Part shown: positions 60,563 through 64,000 of the stretch, piece by piece
Layout of the letters: every line of letters starts with the position of its first letter
How positions within the stretch are numbered: the first letter of the stretch is position 1
Position numbers and translations under genes: made by a program
Notes under the pieces: model-generated
Seen by the model: the letters and a program-made list of their open reading frames with translations, nothing else
What the model was told of the DNA's origin: nothing
Database searches by the model: none
Assembly: GCF_002078875.1 (NCBI RefSeq)
Contig: NC_034409.1
Coordinates: 17,563,467-17,627,466 of the forward strand
DNA: 64,000 nucleotides
From: Numida meleagris
Lineage: Eukaryota; Chordata; Aves; Galliformes; Numididae
Direction of reading: 5' to 3'

Positions 60563-60986
60563 TGGAGCTGGGAGGGTCTCTCCTATGAAGAAAGGCTGAG
60601 GGAGTTGGGCTTGTTTAGCTTGGAGAAGACTCCAAGGAGACCACATGGCAGCCTTCCTGTACATAAAGTGATCTTATAAGCAGGAAGGAGGCTGACTTTT
60701 TACATGGTTTGGTAGTGATAGGGCAAGAGTGAATGGCTTTAAATAAAAAGAGGGGAGATTTAGGTTAGATGTTAGGAGGCAATTCTTTGCTCAGAAGGTG
60801 ATGAGGCACTGGATCTAGTTGGCCAGAGAGGTTGTGGATGTCCTGTTCCTGGAAGTGTTCACAGACAGGTTGGATGGGGCTCTGGGCATCCTAATCTGGT
60901 GGTTAGCGACCCTGCCCACAATAGAGGATTGGAACTAGATGATCTTTCAGGTGTCTTTCAACCTCAGCCATTCTATGATCCTATCA
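60563..60986 (+). mobile_element. CR1 3' fragment, plus arm of a head-to-head pair
   Basis: CR1 in sense orientation runs from 'ggagctgggagggtctctcc' through 'ctgagggagttgggcttgtt' to 'ggttggatggggctctgggc' and the decayed tail 'ccattctatgatcctatcat'. It differs in wording from the minus arm (a different subfamily), so the pair is not a recent inverted duplication. Confidence 0.9.
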
Positions 60987-61267
60987 TTTTAACACTCAGA
61001 TGCACTCTCGACCAAGTCCTCTGTTGTCTGCTCTTACAACAAGGCCTGAAAAGGACAACTTTCAGGTTTCTCAACTCTTGCAAAATTGAATTACACTCTG
61101 AAGGTTAAGACCACCATTCACTTAAAGGAATGAGATGCCTGCACCAGGGAGGATGATAAAGTAAAACCAGCCTCCAGCCTTTCATGTTCTGACCCTTTAT
61201 GTACTTCCTTATTTGCTATTAGTTCAGGAAGCCACCTAAAATGACATTAAGAATTTAATATGTAATT
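60987..61267. other. Unique spacer
   Basis: Nothing recognised. Confidence 0.6.
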
Positions 61268-61735
61268 TGCTCTAAAAGTAATGCCTCCTATTTATTTCCA
61301 TGGAAACTACAACAGATACAGAGACCACAATAACACTTTTTGATAGAGAAAATTTTCAGCTACAAAACACTCTTTTTAATGTAGTCATCACCATTAGCTA
61401 TTCACTTTTGCCAGTAGTGGACAAGAGCCTGAATGCCATGCGTGTAAAAATTTGCACCAGTGGAAGTGACCCACTGTCTCTGTCACTGCTGCTCAAATGC
61501 ACCACGTACCACTTCAACGTGCTCACATCCCTGCTGGGTCTCCATAAACATTCAGAAAGTGTCTATAAATGTCAGGGGATGTAATTTTTTCCACATGGAG
61601 GAATTCAGTTCCATACCTTTGCTTGATATGCACCTTCATGTCAGATGGCGTTTTGTCAGACTCCTCTTCTGCACAGCAAAAAATGTAACAGAATGTCACT
61701 CCAAAACTGGGTAAAAATTTCTGAATTAGCACTTT
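61268..61735 (-). mobile_element. Mariner (Galluhop-type) element, internally deleted
   Basis: The top strand begins 'aaaagtaatgcctcctattt' and 'atttccatggaaactacaac', the known chicken mariner end. On the minus strand the transposase N-terminal part is readable at about 61640-61530 (EFLHVEKITSPDIYRHFLNV, YGD), the helix-turn-helix that binds the ends. After a short linker the C-terminal part appears at about 61480-61400 (WVTSTGANFYTRMA, frame broken afterwards). The central catalytic region with the DD(34)D triad is missing. The result is a short, non-autonomous, MITE-like derivative of about 470 bases. Confidence 0.85.
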
Positions 61736-64000
61736 GAAAAGTGCCCTTTCTTCTCAACTGAAACTCCAGATGTAAACCTTTCCCTCCTGTTCTCATATTG
61801 GCCACAAACACAAAGCTTTTCGTTCAATAATTCAGACTGACTCACACACCATCGGGCATACATTCTCCACAACACTTATGCCATCTCAGGAATAGAAGCA
61901 TACTACTCTGGTTAAATTCATATAATTAGATAATGAGCACATTCTAAACAAACAATGCAACTCAGTGGAAGGAGCAATGACTGATCATCATCTAAGTCAA
62001 ACTGGCCTTCACACTTCCATATCTCTTAGTTTCCTCTCTGTGATTTTCAATTATGAAAGTGTTAAAATAATTCTGCTAGAAAGTTTATTTGCATTTAGAT
62101 CAGCTCACTAGAAAAAGGGTAAACAATGTAATCTGCAGCAGATGAGAATACATGAAGGGGCTTCATCTGATGTAAAAATTATGCTGCTGATCCTGCAAAG
62201 CCTTTGGCATGATTTATACATTATTTTCAGTGAGAATATCCATATTGTATATACGATTAAGCATATATGTAAGTCTTCAGAATTGGAGAGATACCGATCA
62301 GGTCCATGTCATCAAGGACTATTAAGTGGGAAGAACAAAAACTCCAATCATTTTTTTAAAATAAAAATACAGATGCAATAAATGAACATAATCATTCAGA
62401 ATAAGACTTGGCACAAGTATTTGCAGGAGTGTTTAAAGTTGCACTGACAGCTGTAGCAAGAGTGGGACCTAAGGAAATTTAAGAAAAATGCTTATCATAT
62501 ATAGAAATAAGAATTTCAAGTGCTATATTTTGGTCTATTAAAGATCTAAAGGCAAAATTGTTACATGAACAGAATAATGGGGGAGAATTTTATGAAATGT
62601 GTCATAGAAAGAACAGACATACTTATAAATGACAAATGGAGGTGAATTATGAATTGAGCATTATAAAATATAAAGAAGACTGATATCTTCGGATAAGTAC
62701 TGATGGTTTATAGAGATAATATAGTTTAGGTTACGACCAATTTTAGAGTATAGACATTTATTGGAATAGACATAGTATGAAATGAATACATGAATGATGG
62801 ATATATTAACACTGGGAGTTTTAGAAGGAAGAAGAAAGGCTGAGGTGATATGCTCTGGAAACCAGAAAACTGACACAAGTGAAGATTGCCGCTTTCATAG
62901 TGAATGCAGTTTATAAAACAATAGGTGAAATGCTAAATTGTACTCTTGTCACTGGATTAGTATTTATTGAAATTGTTTGCAGTTAGACATGAATAATTAC
63001 CAAAATGAATGTTTGATTTCAAGAAGATCATGTCTGAAGGAAATATTTACAAAGAAATGTATTTAGGAAGGAATCAATTAATTAGAAAATTTTAGTGTTT
63101 ATAAAAAGTTTACTCAAGATGGTTATTTTGAATGTTTTAATGTCATATGCATATCAAGTTAATAGAAATAAGCATTCTCTAAAATTACTAGGTAAATCTT
63201 CCTGTAAGAACTGTAAAATGAAAAGGAGAATTGTGAATTGCAGACTCTGAAAAGAATATTAAAAAAGACATAAAAATATTATAAATGCAGAGAGAGATGG
63301 AACAGAATCTGAGAAGAATAATGAAAAAATAGTAAAACAGATAAAGAGGATATTTGAAAGGAAAAAGAAAATTGAAAGAGATAGATGTATTAAGAAATGC
63401 TAACCACATTTCTAAAAAGATTTTGATCACTGAAGAATGAGAAATCAGTGGAGGATGAAGTTGAAATTTTCAAGATGGAATAAGATACACAGTAAAAGAA
63501 AATAGGAAAAGAGATAAACCATTAAATTGGTCTGTTTTTTTTTTCCATGGACTGCACAGTATTTATGAGAGAACAAGTAATCTTGTCCTTCCATATTTTC
63601 TGAATGTCCTGAGTCTTGAAGACTTTCAAAGTCAGCTAAGTAGCATCCTGTTTGGACACCCTACAAGAAATCCTGAGGAGCAAAAATCCCATCTTACTTA
63701 CAAAAATAATAAAAGACTTAAATATGCACACAGATATATATGTAGCTGTAGTCAAACAGAGGAGTTTTCCAGATGGCACCTTATCTCAGATAAGACGAAG
63801 TTGGGCTAACATTTATACAGTACATAAAGGCATAACAAATTTGTTGTAATGCAATCATATTTTTCTTCAGATTCATGAAGAATACTTGCTAACTTAAAAA
63901 TCCAACAAACAAGGAAAAGTTGGTTATGAATAACTGCCAGTATAAAGGAGTACTGGATCAGGAGACTGGTATCTTTCAGAAAAAGGGACAAGTAAAAGTC
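61736..64000. other. AT-rich unique DNA with a purine-rich top strand
   Basis: No gene or element recognised. From about 62460 to 63540 the top strand is strikingly A- and G-rich, leaving long C- and T-rich text on the other strand and producing hydrophobic minus-strand chance frames (62661, 63188). Confidence 0.6.

Noticed and set aside
1..64000. CRISPR array, bacterial operon, phage or plasmid features
   Set aside because: No spaced direct repeats of CRISPR form and no prokaryotic gene density; the repeat families are avian.
1..64000. tRNA, rRNA or U6-type small RNA genes
   Set aside because: No cloverleaf with A and B box or snRNA core sequence was noticed by eye; a covariance-model scan would be needed to be sure.

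Overview
This window is AT-rich vertebrate nuclear DNA from a bird, most likely a galliform such as chicken or a close relative. The evidence is the repeat content. There are many CR1 LINE fragments carrying the CR1 3' tail (repeats of ATTCTATG), remnants of a mariner transposon of the type known in chicken as Galluhop (end motif AATGCCTCCTATTTA), and several avian endogenous-retrovirus LTRs, one with an alpharetrovirus-like (ALV/EAV) R region and polypurine tract. I see no complete host gene, no rRNA or tRNA and no CRISPR array. Nearly all open frames lie inside CR1 copies, LTRs or low-complexity DNA. The stretch reads as a gene desert or the inside of a very large intron.

Layout. 1-7.0 kb is mostly unique AT-rich DNA with one small mariner end. 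7.0-12.1 kb holds a long CR1 and two CR1 tails. 12.1-20.5 kb is mostly unique DNA with simple repeats, a mariner end and a CR1 tail. 20.5-23.0 kb carries two solo LTRs of one family in opposite orientation, each with its own 5-bp target-site duplication. 24.2-31.4 kb is a dense repeat cluster: three long CR1 copies, a short CR1, an LTR inserted into a CR1 with a 6-bp duplication, and a broken fragment of a DUSP8-like phosphatase gene. 33.4-45.5 kb holds five more CR1 copies, including the best preserved one (36.57-39.35 kb, with endonuclease and reverse transcriptase remnants), and an alpharetrovirus-like LTR with its polypurine tract. 45.5-50.8 kb is unique. 50.8-58.3 kb carries two decayed copies of one LTR family, a coding-like decayed segment of unknown origin, a GC-rich patch and a probable ERV remnant. 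60.1-61.7 kb carries two CR1 pieces joined head to head at a short palindrome and an internally deleted mariner. The last 2 kb is unique DNA with a purine-rich top strand.

There is no pathway or operon here. What the sequence records is the order of insertions: old CR1 copies invaded by other CR1 copies and LTRs, LTR-LTR recombination leaving solo LTRs, and one copied piece of a host gene. Repeat names and boundaries come from reading and recall, not from an alignment, so most boundaries are good to about 5-30 bases. The TSD-flanked LTR boundaries are exact.
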